A stretch of DNA of 64,000 nucleotides from an uncultured SAR86 cluster bacterium (GTDB lineage Bacteria > Pseudomonadota > Gammaproteobacteria > Magnimaribacterales > D2472), in the NCBI GenBank assembly GCA_902599315.1, contig CACKEY010000001.1, forward strand, positions 109,328-173,327, given 5' to 3'. Below the pieces are notes generated by a model that did no database searches, was not told where the DNA came from, and was given only the letters and a program-made list of their open reading frames with translations. Shown here in pieces: positions 8,049 through 17,411 of the stretch. Each line of letters begins with the position of its first letter. Within the stretch, counting starts at the first letter, position 1. Made by a program: the position numbers and the translations under genes.

Positions 8049-9373
8049 TAATTTTCGAGACTGCCTCTAAGGCTATTAGTTAGAGCCTCTTGAATTTGAA
8101 TATTTTTAAAGCGACCTACCAAATCTAATTGATTTGATTGAAAATTTACAATTCTGTTACAAATAGTTCTTCCCTGTAGTTGGCCAGGATCTCTCCTCGA
8201 TTGACCATAAATCAAGCATCTCTGAGAGGTTCCTACTTTTTTACGACTGTAACCAAAGGATAATTGATTAAGCCGTGATTGCAATATGTTTAAACGTTCT
8301 TTTTTTTCTTCTGAAGATACATCATCTGTCATTTCAGATGCTGAAGTATTGGGCCTAGGACTATAAATGAAACTATATGACTCATCAAATTTTACTTCAT
8401 TAATAATATTAATTGTTTGCTGGAAATCATCATTTGTTTCACCTGGAAATCCAACGATAAAATCAGAAGAAAAACTCATATCTGGTCTGATAATTCTAAT
8501 TTTTTCTATAAGTGATAAGTACTTTTCTGCATTATATCGCCGCCTCATTAATTTTAAGATTTTATCCGAGCCGCTTTGAACAGGAAGATGAACATGGCTA
8601 ACTAACTCAGGCACCTTATCATATGCTTCTACAAGGTCATCTTTAAATTCATGAGGATGGCTTGTTGTAAAACGAATCCTTTCAATATTTTCAATTTTTG
8701 ATGCCAATTCAATTAACACTGCCAACGACGACTTTTCTCCTCTAAAAGTTCCTTTAAAGTTATTTACATTTTGTCCTAAAAAATTTATCTCTCTAGTTCC
8801 ATTCTCAGCCAAAATAGATACTTCATTTAAGATATCCTCAATGGTCCTTGACACTTCATGGCCTCTAGTTTTGGGGACCACACAAAATGAACAATATTTA
8901 TTGCAACCTTCAGCAATGGAAACAAAAGCGGAAGGCTCTCCTTTGCCCTCTATTGGTAAATGATTAAATTTTTCTAACTTCGGAAAGGAAATATCTATCT
9001 GATTAACACTTGTTTTTATATTGCTGTTATATAAGTCAGGAAGTTTATGCAAAGTCTGCGGGCCAAACACTATATCTACCGCTGGCGCTCTTTTAATAAT
9101 TTCTTTTCCTTCTTGAGAAGCAACGCAACCACCAATAGCAATTTTTAAATCAGGCTTGTCTTCCTTTATCTTTCTCCACCTTCCAATCTGATGAAAAACT
9201 TTTTCTTGAGCTTTTTCTCTAATAGAACATGTATTTAATATCAATAAATCAGCCTCATCTTCATTTTTAGCTAATTCAAAACCTTCTTTTTCTTTTAAAA
9301 GATCAACCATTTTTGCAGAATCATATTCATTCATCTGACAGCCATGAGTTTTTATATATAATTTTTTTTTCAT
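8048..9373 (-). CDS. miaB: tRNA-2-methylthio-N6-dimethylallyladenosine synthase
   Basis: Radical-SAM methylthiotransferase that adds the 2-methylthio group to i6A37 of tRNAs. The 441 residues show the N-terminal MTTase domain with three cluster-binding Cys (the TYGCQMN-like [30 protein letters not shown]), the radical-[11 protein letters not shown] (CxxxCxxC) near residues 155-165, and a C-terminal TRAM domain. First gene of the minus-strand cluster through lnt. There is no Shine-Dalgarno; a -10-like AATAAT sits 6 nt upstream of the ATG, so leaderless transcription is possible. It is divergent from the DUF1820 gene across 57 bp. Confidence 0.97.
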   Translation of the reverse strand: MKKKLYIKTHGCQMNEYDSAKMVDLLKEKEGFELAKNEDEADLLILNTCSIREKAQEKVFHQIGRWRKIKEDKPDLKIAIGGCVASQEGKEIIKRAPAVDIVFGPQTLHKLPDLYNSNIKTSVNQIDISFPKLEKFNHLPIEGKGEPSAFVSIAEGCNKYCSFCVVPKTRGHEVSRTIEDILNEVSILAENGTREINFLGQNVNNFKGTFRGEKSSLAVLIELASKIENIERIRFTTSHPHEFKDDLVEAYDKVPELVSHVHLPVQSGSDKILKLMRRRYNAEKYLSLIEKIRIIRPDMSFSSDFIVGFPGETNDDFQQTINIINEVKFDESYSFIYSPRPNTSASEMTDDVSSEEKKERLNILQSRLNQLSFGYSRKKVGTSQRCLIYGQSRRDPGQLQGRTICNRIVNFQSNQLDLVGRFKNIQIQEALTNSLRGSLEN

Positions 9374-9430
9374 AATTAAATTATTTATTAAAATCTTTTA
9401 TTATCAAATTTTGTTCCCATATAATTAGTC

Positions 9431-9751
9431 ATGGCTAAAAAGAAGACATACAAAATAATTTTCATGCAACTTGGTGAAATATATGAAATTTTTGCAAAAC
9501 AAATATATCAAAGTGACATGTATGGCTTCATAGAGGTTGAAGAGTATATATTCAAACAAAATAAACAGCTAGTAGTTGATCCAACATCTGAAAAATTAGA
9601 AAAAGAATTCAAGTCAGTTGAAAGATCTTACATACCAATTAATTCAGTTATCCGTATAGATGAAGTAGTCGAATCTGGAGAAGCTAAGATTAAGCAGCCT
9701 AAAAGTCAGATTGCTCCCACTCCTATAAATATTCATCCTGCAAATAAGTAA
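9431..9751 (+). CDS. DUF1820 family protein
   Basis: A 106-residue cytoplasmic protein matching the DUF1820 family by its start (KKTYKIIFMQLGEIYEIFAK) and the core GFIEVEEYIF...DPTSEKLEKEF...SYIPINSVIRIDEV. The family is small, widespread in gammaproteobacteria and of unknown function. A charged, low-complexity tail (about residues 85-106) is typical of it. No membrane segment or signal is visible. TATAAT lies at 9420-9425, only 5 nt from the ATG, with no ribosome binding site, so it is one of the leaderless candidates. Family assignment is from memory of the family's sequence pattern. Confidence 0.85.
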   Translation: MAKKKTYKIIFMQLGEIYEIFAKQIYQSDMYGFIEVEEYIFKQNKQLVVDPTSEKLEKEFKSVERSYIPINSVIRIDEVVESGEAKIKQPKSQIAPTPINIHPANK

Positions 9752-9817
9752 GACTAGAATTCATATTCTTTACAATTTCGTTATTCATTTGTTTTAAAGA
9801 GTTGCTAAAATCTTTAT

Positions 9818-11413
9818 ATGAGGAGAAGGCAGGCTATAAAAATATCATCTCTTGGTGCCATTGGCTTTAGCGCATCTATAAATACAGGCTGCTCAAATAA
9901 TGCATTTTCATTTGATCATGGTGTTGCCAGCGGAGATCCCACTCATGAAAGAGTAATTTTGTGGACAAGAGTCACTCCAAAAAAAGTAGGCCCAATCGAA
10001 GTAGTTCTTGAAATATCTGAAAAAGAAGACTTTTCTAAAGTAGTTTTTAAAAAGAAATTAAATACCTCATCATTAGCTGACTATACGATTAAATATGATT
10101 TTAAAGCTAGCAAGTATTGCAAAAGTCATCAAGGTTTTTTTTATAGATTTAAAGCCGGAAATGTTTTTTCAGAAGTAGGAAAATCAAGAACATTCTCAGC
10201 CGAAACACAGTCAGTAAAAATTGGTATTTTTAGTTGTAGCAATTTTCCTGCAGGATATTTTAATGTTTATGAAGCAGCAGCAAAAGACAATCTTGATTTA
10301 TGGTTGCACCTTGGTGATTATTTGTATGAATATCCAATGGGTGGATATGCAACTAATGTTGCCGAAAAACTTGGAAGGACTCCAGTCCCTCCTCATGAGA
10401 TGATTAGCCTTAGTGATTACAGGCAAAGGCATGCTCAATACAAAACAGATCATGGCTCCAAAGAGCTGCATAAAAATGCTCCACTCGTAGCGGTTTGGGA
10501 CGATCATGAATTTACAAATGATACATGGAAAAAAGGCGCTGAAAATCATTCAATAGATGGGTCTGAAGGAGATTTTTTTGCAAGGAGATCAGCAGCTATA
10601 AAGGCTTATTTTGAGTGGATGCCAATCAGAGAACAAGAAAGCAAAAGAAAAATATTTAGAGAATTTAAAATAGGTAATATATTGCATTTACTTATGCTCG
10701 ATACCCGTCAATACGGTCGTGATAAGCAAATTCAACCTCTAGAATACTTGACTAAGTCTGGATTTAATCAAGCTAAATTTTATAATGATTTAAATGATAT
10801 AAATCGAAACTTATTAGGACCCAGTCAAATTTCTTGGATTGAAAATGCGATATCTAAGTCAAATGCAAAATGGACTATCTTTGGTCAGCAGGTTCTCATG
10901 ACCAAATTGAAGTTTCCAGACATTTCCAATGCATTAGAAGGAATATCAGATCAGCTAAAGCCATATATTCAGCTAATAAAGTTAGGACTCCCATCAAATC
11001 TTGACGCTTGGGATGGATATCCAAAAGAGAGAGAAAGGCTATACAAAATTATGCAAAGATCTGGCAAGAAATTTATTAGCTTAGCGGGGGATACTCATAA
11101 TGCATGGCTATCCCAGCTCTTTGACGAAACAGGCAATAAGGTTGGTATAGAAATTGCGACTGCTTCTGTGACCTCGCCAGGCCTTACTGATTATGTCCCA
11201 ATTGAGGCAAAAATTTTCGAGAATTCTATTATTAAAAAAAATAATGAACTGCTGTGGATGGATGCTTCAAGCAGAGGATTTACCTCTATTAAAATAAATA
11301 AAAATGAAATAGTGGCTAAATATAATTTCATCAAAACTATCTATGAAAAAAACTCTTCAATTAAAAAATTTAAGAAATTTAAGATTTCAAAAAATTACGA
11401 AATAAAAGCTTAG
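9818..11413 (+). CDS. phoD: PhoD-like alkaline phosphatase/phosphodiesterase, Tat-exported, possible lipoprotein
   Basis: Member of the PhoD metallophosphatase family (531 residues). The N-terminal domain begins DHGVASGDPTHERVILWTRVTP, the family hallmark. The metallophosphatase core shows SCSNFPAGYFN, LWLHLGDYLYEY, WDDHEFTNDTW and AGDTHNAW, which carry metal ligands. The leader MRRRQAIKISSLGA...INTGC has a twin-arginine pattern and a plausible lipobox Cys near residue 25, so it may be a Tat-exported lipoprotein that scavenges phosphate from esters. The tatABC genes lie 4 kb away. TAAAAT at 9806-9811 is 6 nt before the ATG with no ribosome site. Confidence 0.9.
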   Translation: MRRRQAIKISSLGAIGFSASINTGCSNNAFSFDHGVASGDPTHERVILWTRVTPKKVGPIEVVLEISEKEDFSKVVFKKKLNTSSLADYTIKYDFKASKYCKSHQGFFYRFKAGNVFSEVGKSRTFSAETQSVKIGIFSCSNFPAGYFNVYEAAAKDNLDLWLHLGDYLYEYPMGGYATNVAEKLGRTPVPPHEMISLSDYRQRHAQYKTDHGSKELHKNAPLVAVWDDHEFTNDTWKKGAENHSIDGSEGDFFARRSAAIKAYFEWMPIREQESKRKIFREFKIGNILHLLMLDTRQYGRDKQIQPLEYLTKSGFNQAKFYNDLNDINRNLLGPSQISWIENAISKSNAKWTIFGQQVLMTKLKFPDISNALEGISDQLKPYIQLIKLGLPSNLDAWDGYPKERERLYKIMQRSGKKFISLAGDTHNAWLSQLFDETGNKVGIEIATASVTSPGLTDYVPIEAKIFENSIIKKNNELLWMDASSRGFTSIKINKNEIVAKYNFIKTIYEKNSSIKKFKKFKISKNYEIKA

Positions 11414-11418
11414 TTAAT

Positions 11419-11964
11419 TCAATCAAAAAGCATTTGTTTATAAAGTTTTAATTCATTGATTGATTCTTTGATATCATCTTTTGCTCTATGAGAGCCTTTT
11501 TTTTCATAGGTTTGTGCGTCATTCATCCACCTCGAAATTAGTTCTTTGACTGATGAAACATCTACATGTCTGTAGTGGAAGTAAGATTCCAAATCTGGCA
11601 TATACTTTGCTAAAAATCTTCTGTCATGAGAAACAGTATTTCCACACATTGGAGATTTTTTATTTCCTACATACTTAGAAATAAATTCTAGAGTTTCTAT
11701 TTCTGCAGATTGTTCAGTAACGCTGCTCTCTAGAACTGATTTAATTAGCCCAGAATTTCCATGCTGCTTGGTGTTCCATGCATCCATTTTATTCATCAGT
11801 TCTTTAGGCTGATTGATGACTAGATTGGGACCCTCTGCAACAATGGTAAGATTACTATCTGTAATTATGGTGGCAATTTCAATAATCCTCTCTTTTTCAG
11901 GATCTAATCCTGTCATCTCTAGATCGATCCATACTAGGTTTTGATTTGATTTTTGAGTAGTCAT
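11419..11964 (-). CDS. orn: Oligoribonuclease
   Basis: DEDDh-type 3'-5' exonuclease that degrades 2-5 nt RNAs (nanoRNA, pGpG) in the cytosol. The 181 residues carry the Exo motifs DLEMTGLDPEKERIIEIA (acidic D and E), HDRRFLAKYMP, and HRAKDDIKESI (catalytic His and last Asp). Length is normal. It is divergent from rsgA with about 42 bp between the start codons, the same orn-rsgA pairing as in enterobacteria and pseudomonads. It is convergent with phoD with a 5-bp gap, leaving no room for a terminator. Confidence 0.97.
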   Translation of the reverse strand: MTTQKSNQNLVWIDLEMTGLDPEKERIIEIATIITDSNLTIVAEGPNLVINQPKELMNKMDAWNTKQHGNSGLIKSVLESSVTEQSAEIETLEFISKYVGNKKSPMCGNTVSHDRRFLAKYMPDLESYFHYRHVDVSSVKELISRWMNDAQTYEKKGSHRAKDDIKESINELKLYKQMLFD

Positions 11965-12006
11965 AAATGTTGTTAATTTTTAACTATAGTGTATTTTGAG
12001 CCCAAG

Positions 12007-12870
12007 ATGTTAAAAGTTCAAACCGGTCAAATAGTAGAATTCTATTCAAATTCTTGTTTAGTATTAGCCAATGGCAATAATTTTAAATGCAAGATACAAG
12101 GCAGAATCAATCTTGTTGTTGGAGATTTTGTTGAAATAGAGCCCCTAGTAGGTGCTGATTATTTTGAAGCACTGGTAAAAAAGAGACTAGATAGATCATC
12201 AATTCTTTATAAATCTAAAGAAAATGTAAAAAAACCAATAGCTTCAAATATTTCACATATAGGAATCTTGGTAACTAAAAGCCCAAAGACAAGCCTAGAA
12301 TTTATTGATAAGTGGATAGCAATTTCAATTAATGCATCCATTGAGCCTTTTATTATTTTTAATAAGATTGATGTTTTAAAAGAAAACGCATTTTCAAAAG
12401 AACAGAGTATATATAAGAATATAGGAATAAAGACATTTGAAATTTCTGCAAAACTTTTAACAAATCTAAACTGCCTGGAAAAATTTCTTGCAAAAAAAAC
12501 TACCATATTCGTTGGTAATTCTGGTTCTGGTAAATCAACCCTTACTTCTGCTATGACTGGAAAAGAAATTCTTTCTAAAGATTTATCAAACAATCAAGGG
12601 GTTCATACGACCTCTGTTTCAACTTTATATAATACCGGCGATATGCAGCTTATTGATTCTCCCGGAGTTAGAGACATTAATCTTGATCATTTGAAACCAA
12701 ACAAAATAATTTTTGGTTTTTCAGAAATATATCGTTTTTCTACAAAGTGTGAATTTCCAAATTGTAATCATATAAATGATCGAGGATGTGCGGTAATAGA
12801 AGCAGTAAAAAATGGCGAAATTGAGGAAAGTAGATACAATAATTTTATAATTTTAAGTCAAAGAAAATAA
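12007..12870 (+). CDS. rsgA: Ribosome small-subunit-dependent GTPase
   Basis: Late 30S subunit assembly GTPase with circularly permuted G motifs: G4 FNKID near residue 115, then the P-loop GNSGSGKST, then G3 DSPG. An N-terminal OB-fold and a C-terminal zinc finger (CEFPNCNH...GC) complete it. An in-frame GTG at 11989 is possible, but the ATG at 12007 is preferred because it has GAG 6 nt upstream and places the OB-fold start normally; TATAGT at 11985-11990 would be the -10. Length 287 residues is short of the enterobacterial form but normal for the family. It directly abuts ubiE. Confidence 0.93.
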   Translation: MLKVQTGQIVEFYSNSCLVLANGNNFKCKIQGRINLVVGDFVEIEPLVGADYFEALVKKRLDRSSILYKSKENVKKPIASNISHIGILVTKSPKTSLEFIDKWIAISINASIEPFIIFNKIDVLKENAFSKEQSIYKNIGIKTFEISAKLLTNLNCLEKFLAKKTTIFVGNSGSGKSTLTSAMTGKEILSKDLSNNQGVHTTSVSTLYNTGDMQLIDSPGVRDINLDHLKPNKIIFGFSEIYRFSTKCEFPNCNHINDRGCAVIEAVKNGEIEESRYNNFIILSQRK

Positions 12871-13605
12871 ATGAATGATAAAACACATTTTGGCTTCCAA
12901 GAGGTTGACGTAAGCAGGAAAGCTGAGCATGTTGGCGATGTTTTTCACTCAGTAGCTGAAGAGTATGATTTGATGAATGATGTCATGTCATTTGGACTTC
13001 ATAGGCTATGGAAGAAAATCCTTCTTGAGCTTGCTGAGATTAATGAAAACTCTGTAGTGCTTGATATTGCCAGCGGTACTGCTGATATCCCAAAATTGAT
13101 CAGTGAAGAATTTAAATCTGCATCAATTCATGTAACTGACATTAATGCATCAATGCTTATCAGGGGAAGGGAAAGAGCTCTAAATGAGAATTTTTTTCAT
13201 AATTGTAACTTTTCGCTTGCATCGGGAGAAAAACTTCCATATCAAGATGATTCTTTTGACTTAGTAACAGTTGGGTTTGGGCTTCGAAATTTCACTAACA
13301 AGTTTGATGGATTGAAAGAGATGAAAAGAGTCCTGCAACCAAATGGTACTTTATTAATTTTAGAATTTTCAAAACCAACAAATTATTTTTTTTCTAAAAT
13401 ATATGACTGGTATTCATTCAACATAATCCCTAAATTGGGTGGTTTCTTTGCAAAAGACACTCAAAGCTATCAATACCTTGCTGAGTCAATCAGAATGCAC
13501 CCTGATCAAGAAGAGTTAAAAGACATGATATTAGATGCTGGGTTTGAGAAATGTAAATTTTATAATCTTCAAAATGGCATTGTTGCAATTCATAAAGCAA
13601 AATAA
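12871..13605 (+). CDS. ubiE: Ubiquinone/menaquinone C-methyltransferase
   Basis: SAM-dependent C-methyltransferase acting on the benzoquinol ring in ubiquinone synthesis (and demethylmenaquinone where present). The 244 residues show the family motifs: YDLMNDVMSFGLHRLWK near residue 30, the SAM-binding VLDIASGTADI, DLVTVGFGLRNF, and EFSKP. It begins immediately after the rsgA stop and is followed after 2 nt by ubiJ, giving the conserved ubiE-ubiJ-ubiB order. Its methyl donor comes from the metK-ahcY cycle encoded elsewhere in this window. Confidence 0.97.
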   Translation: MNDKTHFGFQEVDVSRKAEHVGDVFHSVAEEYDLMNDVMSFGLHRLWKKILLELAEINENSVVLDIASGTADIPKLISEEFKSASIHVTDINASMLIRGRERALNENFFHNCNFSLASGEKLPYQDDSFDLVTVGFGLRNFTNKFDGLKEMKRVLQPNGTLLILEFSKPTNYFFSKIYDWYSFNIIPKLGGFFAKDTQSYQYLAESIRMHPDQEELKDMILDAGFEKCKFYNLQNGIVAIHKAK

Positions 13606-13607
13606 TC

Positions 13608-14102
13608 ATGAGCATCGACCTTAATAAGCTTTTCAAAGAGATAAATTCTTTGTCTCCAGATCTGATTAATAAGATCGAGGATTTGTATCCCATCAATTTT
13701 GATATTGAGATTTCTACTTTGCCTAATTTTTCATTAACCTTAAGTAGCGATATTCAAAAACTAAATTTTTTTAGACATGAGAATCCTCAATTTTCATTAA
13801 GATTAGATATTTTTGAAGCATTAAATGCTTTAAAAAATAAACAGATCCCGACAAAAAGTATTAAAGGAGATACGGAAACTGCTCTAGTATTTTTTGGTGT
13901 TATTGCAAATTCTAGTATTGATATTGAGTTTCTCGTTTATAAATACTTTGGAGATATTCCTGCTTTAATATTAAGAAAGATGTTCATTAATTCTCAAGAA
14001 AAAGAATCTACAGATAATAATCAGATAAATGAGCTTCTAAAAGCCTTTAGAGATATTTCAATAAGACTTGATAGAATTGAGCAAGCATTGCTAAACGGAT
14101 GA
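13608..14102 (+). CDS. ubiJ: Ubiquinone biosynthesis accessory factor UbiJ (SCP2-like domain)
   Basis: A 164-residue protein between ubiE and ubiB, the invariant position of UbiJ. UbiJ binds lipids through an SCP2 domain and organises the cytosolic Ubi complex. Here the SCP2-like region covers residues about 20-115 (FSLRLDIFEALNALKNK and GDTETALVFFGVI), followed by a predicted coiled coil at the C-terminus (LLKAFRDISIRLDRIEQAL). Sequence conservation in this family is weak, so the call leans on position and the domain-plus-coil layout. It is shorter than the roughly 200 residues typical of enterobacteria, and overlaps ubiB by 4 nt. Confidence 0.82.
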   Translation: MSIDLNKLFKEINSLSPDLINKIEDLYPINFDIEISTLPNFSLTLSSDIQKLNFFRHENPQFSLRLDIFEALNALKNKQIPTKSIKGDTETALVFFGVIANSSIDIEFLVYKYFGDIPALILRKMFINSQEKESTDNNQINELLKAFRDISIRLDRIEQALLNG

Positions 14103-15667
14103 ATATTTTTCTCTCTATCATCGACTGTTTAAAAATTTTAGTTCAAGCTCTGAGATTTAGTGTTATCAATATTCCAATTGAAAATAATCACTCTTTACTT
14201 ATTCAAATTATTGGATACTTAAATCCTTTTTATATATTTAATCGCAAAATTCCGGCTGGACTAAGGATAAAAAATTTTTTAGAAAGTCTAGGTCCTATGT
14301 TCATTAAATTTGGTCAGTTGTTATCAACAAGAACAGATATTGTTCCTGTAAAAATAACTTCTCATTTAAAAGAACTTACAGATCAATGCAAACCATTTGC
14401 AACAAATGATGCAAAAAAAATAATTGAAAGAAGTCTAAATATAGAAATTGATGAGGTATTTAAAGATTTTGAAGACACGCCGTTAGCTGCAGCTTCTTTA
14501 GCACAAGTCCACAAAGCAAAGATAAAAAAAACAAATGAAAAAGTAGTAATAAAAGTTTTAAGGCCTGGAATTCATAAAAGAGTTAAGAGAAATGTGAGGG
14601 TTATGAGGACCGCAGGATTTTTAATTAACTTATTCTATAAAGATAGTAATAGATTAAATCTAAATGATGTTATTGATGATTATGAGAAAACGATTTTTAG
14701 AGAATTAGATTTAAAGGTTGAAGCAGCAAATACAACCGTTACCAAAAAAAACTTTGCTGACTCAGATTTATTGTTTATTCCAAAGGTATTTTGGGACCAT
14801 ACAAGAGTAAATGTTTTAACTCTTGAAGAGATAGATGGCATAGCCTGCACAGATGTCGAATCTATGGATAAACTTGGTATAAATCGAAAAGCTCTTGCAG
14901 AAAATGGTGTAAAGATTTTTCTAGACCAAGTTTTTAGAGATAATTTCTTTCATGCAGATATGCATCCAGGCAATATTTTTGTAAGTAAAGAAAATATTGA
15001 GCTACCTAGTTACATAGCTATTGATTGCGCAATAGTAGGCTCACTTAGTAGAGAGGACCAATATAATTTAGCGAGAATGCTCCAGGCAACTTTAAAACAA
15101 GACTATGTAAAGCTATCTGAACTTTTTATTGGAGCAGGGTGGGTATCTAGCCAAACAAATAAGTCAGAATTAGAGCAAGCATTAAGAGCTACCTGTGAGC
15201 CAATTTTTGAGAAGCCACTATCAGAAATAGAATTTGGAAGTTTGTTGCTCTATTTATTTGATTCGACTAGACAATTTGGCTTGTCAGTTCAACCTTCTTT
15301 GATTCTTCTTCAAAAAACACTTATCCACATTGAAGGAATGGGGAGAGAAATTTATAAAGACCTTGATTTTTGGGGTCTGGCTGAGCCCTATTTAGATCAG
15401 TGGATTAATAAACAGTTTAGTCCAATCAAATTAAGAGAATTTCTAGAAAACAATCACTATGAAATTTTGGAAAAGGCATCATCATTTCCTGGAGAGATTT
15501 TTGATCTTCTTGATAATATAAAATTTTTAGCAAACGACGGCAAAAAAAATGCTGATCGTGTAAAAATTCTTGAAACTGGACTGCAAAATCACCGAAAATG
15601 GCAAAATCTAACTATACTTACTCTTGTAGGTATTATTATGTTTCTTTTAGGGACAATATTGTCATGA
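14099..15667 (+). CDS. ubiB: Atypical protein kinase-like UbiB
   Basis: ABC1/ADCK/UbiB family ATPase required for ubiquinone synthesis, thought to extract lipid intermediates from the membrane. The 522 residues show the KxGQ motif as MFIKFGQLLSTRTDIVP near residue 75, the A-rich loop AAASLAQVHKAK, the kinase-like HADMHPGNIF and IDCAIVG (DFG-like position), and a C-terminal membrane helix (LTILTLVGIIMFLLGTIL). In the classic E. coli form the end has two such helices; here one hydrophobic stretch is clear. It is co-transcribed with ubiE-ubiJ and followed 16 bp later by tatA. Confidence 0.96.
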   Translation: MNIFLSIIDCLKILVQALRFSVINIPIENNHSLLIQIIGYLNPFYIFNRKIPAGLRIKNFLESLGPMFIKFGQLLSTRTDIVPVKITSHLKELTDQCKPFATNDAKKIIERSLNIEIDEVFKDFEDTPLAAASLAQVHKAKIKKTNEKVVIKVLRPGIHKRVKRNVRVMRTAGFLINLFYKDSNRLNLNDVIDDYEKTIFRELDLKVEAANTTVTKKNFADSDLLFIPKVFWDHTRVNVLTLEEIDGIACTDVESMDKLGINRKALAENGVKIFLDQVFRDNFFHADMHPGNIFVSKENIELPSYIAIDCAIVGSLSREDQYNLARMLQATLKQDYVKLSELFIGAGWVSSQTNKSELEQALRATCEPIFEKPLSEIEFGSLLLYLFDSTRQFGLSVQPSLILLQKTLIHIEGMGREIYKDLDFWGLAEPYLDQWINKQFSPIKLREFLENNHYEILEKASSFPGEIFDLLDNIKFLANDGKKNADRVKILETGLQNHRKWQNLTILTLVGIIMFLLGTILS

Positions 15668-15683
15668 AAGATAGGAGTAGATT

Positions 15684-15863
15684 ATGGGTATAGGTGGAAT
15701 AAGTTTTTGGCAAATACTAATTATATTGGTTGTAATACTCATTCTTTTTGGCGGCAAGAAAATTAGAACCATGGGGTCTGATTTAGGTGAAGGGCTAAAG
15801 GGATTTAAAAAAGCTATAAAAGATGAAGACAAAAGCTCAGAATCTAAACAAGAAGATCAATAA
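15684..15863 (+). CDS. tatA: Sec-independent translocase subunit TatA
   Basis: A 59-residue Tat pore protein. It starts MGIGGISFWQILIILVVI: one membrane helix (residues about 8-23), the FGGKKI hinge (residues 22-27), then an amphipathic helix containing MGSDLGEGLKGFKKAI, and a charged tail. These are the TatA family hallmarks, including the conserved Phe-Gly before the amphipathic helix. A strong AGGAG site lies 6 nt before the ATG. It follows ubiB and precedes tatB by 3 nt, the order of E. coli and pseudomonads. The translocon moves folded proteins, such as the PhoD-like enzyme here, across the inner membrane. Confidence 0.95.
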   Translation: MGIGGISFWQILIILVVILILFGGKKIRTMGSDLGEGLKGFKKAIKDEDKSSESKQEDQ

Positions 15864-15866
15864 CAA

Positions 15867-16112
15867 TTGTTGCAAATAGGATTTCTTGAGATATTGATTA
15901 TCCTTCTTGTTGGGATAGTTCTTATTGGTCCTGATCAACTGCCTAGCTTCATTAAATTCTCAATGAAATCTCTCACTAGATTCCAAAATAAATTATTCGA
16001 ATTTAGATCCTCTATAGAGAGAGACATTGGTGCTGAAGATCTCAAACAAGATATTTTTAACGAACTTAAAATGGAAGAATTTCAAAAGGATAAAGATGAG
16101 CGATCCAAATGA
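15867..16112 (+). CDS. tatB: Sec-independent translocase subunit TatB
   Basis: TatB pairs with TatC to bind twin-arginine signals. The 81 residues begin (M)LQIGFLEILIILLVGIVL with the conserved IGPDQLP hinge near residues 20-26 (GPxxLP is the family mark), followed by an amphipathic segment and a charged tail. The start codon is TTG at 15867; an adjacent TTG at 15870 is possible, but the upstream one aligns with the usual MFDIGF start. The tail is short compared with the 171-residue E. coli protein. It overlaps tatC by 17 nt. Confidence 0.9.
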   Translation: MLQIGFLEILIILLVGIVLIGPDQLPSFIKFSMKSLTRFQNKLFEFRSSIERDIGAEDLKQDIFNELKMEEFQKDKDERSK

Positions 16113-16812
16113 GATGTCATACATTGAGCATTTAAAAGAATTACGATCCAGAATAATCAGAATGTTTTTGTTCGCAGGTTTTATCTTAATCTGTTGCCTA
16201 CCTTTTACTAATGATATTTACACATTGATTTCATCTCCAATGATTGATCTTCTTCCCTCCGGAAGCTCTATGATTGCTACTGAAGTTGCATCACCCTTTA
16301 TCGCTCCACTAAGAATAACTATTTACACTGCGTTATTAATATCGGTTCCTTACTTCTTTATTGAGCTATGGGGTTTTATCTCTCCAGGTTTATATAAAAA
16401 AGAAAAAGCTTTTGTTATTCCTCTAATTATCTCTTCCGTCATTCTTTTCTATGCTGGAATTGTCTTTGCTTACTGGATTGTTAATCCAATTATTTTGAGT
16501 TTCTTTATTTCTGCAGCTCCAGACTCTATTCAAGTGATGACAGACATCAATAGATATCTAGATTTTATTTTAAAGTTGTTTTTTGCTTTCGGTTTTGCTT
16601 TCGAAATTCCAATTGCAACATTTCTTGTTATTACCACCGGATTAATATCTAAAGAGCGGATAAAAAAAATGAGGCCTTATCTAATAATTAGTTTTTTTGT
16701 TGTCGGAATGTTTCTCACTCCTCCGGATATCTTCTCTCAATTATTTCTAGCAATACCAATGTGGCTTCTTTTTGAATTAGGGTTGCTTATATCTAGAGAT
16801 CCAATAAATTAA
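16096..16812 (+). CDS. tatC: Sec-independent translocase subunit TatC
   Basis: Polytopic core of the Tat system that recognises the twin-arginine signal. The 238 residues begin MSDPNEMSYIEHLKELRSR, matching the conserved HLxELRxR start, and contain six hydrophobic helices plus the PFIAPLRI and FGFAFEIP motifs. The frame stays open to 16027 upstream, but the ATG at 16096 is preferred: it has AAGGA 6 nt upstream and gives the normal N-terminus inside the tatB 3' end. Its stop overlaps that of the convergent LOG gene by 4 nt. Confidence 0.95.
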   Translation: MSDPNEMSYIEHLKELRSRIIRMFLFAGFILICCLPFTNDIYTLISSPMIDLLPSGSSMIATEVASPFIAPLRITIYTALLISVPYFFIELWGFISPGLYKKEKAFVIPLIISSVILFYAGIVFAYWIVNPIILSFFISAAPDSIQVMTDINRYLDFILKLFFAFGFAFEIPIATFLVITTGLISKERIKKMRPYLIISFFVVGMFLTPPDIFSQLFLAIPMWLLFELGLLISRDPIN

Positions 16813-17411
16813 TCTCTTGGAAAATCAACATTGAGCCTTTCTATCCAGGTATCTGATGAAGGCATTTTAGCTGACAAAATCATTTCTAGTAGCTCTTTAG
16901 GATTTTCACTAACATTGATTTGTCTTTGATTTTCTTCAGATACAAACTCATCATCCACTGAGCGTTGTAACCAGTCTAAAAAACCATTGTAGTAGCCATT
17001 GGTATTCAATAAACCTACGGGCTTATTAATTCCACCTAATTGATTGCTTACCATAACCTCTAGGAGCTCATCCATTGAACCTACTCCTCCGGGTAAAACA
17101 ATAAATGCATCGCTCATACTTAAAAATCTTTCTTTTCTTTCAAATAGCGAATGAGTAATGATAATTTCATTAATGTTAGGGTTAGTTAATTCAAATTCAT
17201 GCAGTGACTTTAAAGTGATTCCTATAACACTACCACCATGCTTGATTGCAGTATCGGCAACGATTTTCATTAAACCAACATTGCCGCCACCAAATATTAA
17301 TTCAAGACCTTTTTCAGCAATCAGCTTCCCGATTTGCTCTCCAGCAGTTTTATAATTTGAGGATTTGCCAACATGCGCACCACAAAAAACGGATATTTTT
17401 TTGATTGTCAT
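16809..17411 (-). CDS. LOG family nucleotide 5'-monophosphate phosphoribohydrolase
   Basis: Lysine-decarboxylase-like Rossmann protein of 200 residues. The family site PGGxGTxxE appears as PGGVGSMDELLEV near residues 105-117, with Ser in place of the usual Thr, and the nucleotide-binding GGGNVGLM near residue 41. Related enzymes release free bases from nucleoside monophosphates (as in plant cytokinin activation, or bacterial PpnN-type salvage), acting in the cytosol. The start overlaps the stop of the acyl-CoA dehydrogenase gene by 4 nt, so it is probably the distal gene of that transcript. The true substrate is unknown. Confidence 0.9.
   Translation of the reverse strand: MTIKKISVFCGAHVGKSSNYKTAGEQIGKLIAEKGLELIFGGGNVGLMKIVADTAIKHGGSVIGITLKSLHEFELTNPNINEIIITHSLFERKERFLSMSDAFIVLPGGVGSMDELLEVMVSNQLGGINKPVGLLNTNGYYNGFLDWLQRSVDDEFVSEENQRQINVSENPKELLEMILSAKMPSSDTWIERLNVDFPRD

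Noticed and set aside
12593..12600. Various 60-130 codon ORFs opposite or inside real genes, for example across rsgA, polA and metK
   Set aside because: They lie on the wrong strand or frame of well-identified genes, lack ribosome sites and resemble no family.
15321..15329. Perfect DnaA box TTATCCACA inside ubiB
   Set aside because: It is a single copy within a conserved coding region with no cluster of further boxes or AT-rich unwinding element, so it is most likely chance. The origin is expected beyond the right edge near dnaA.
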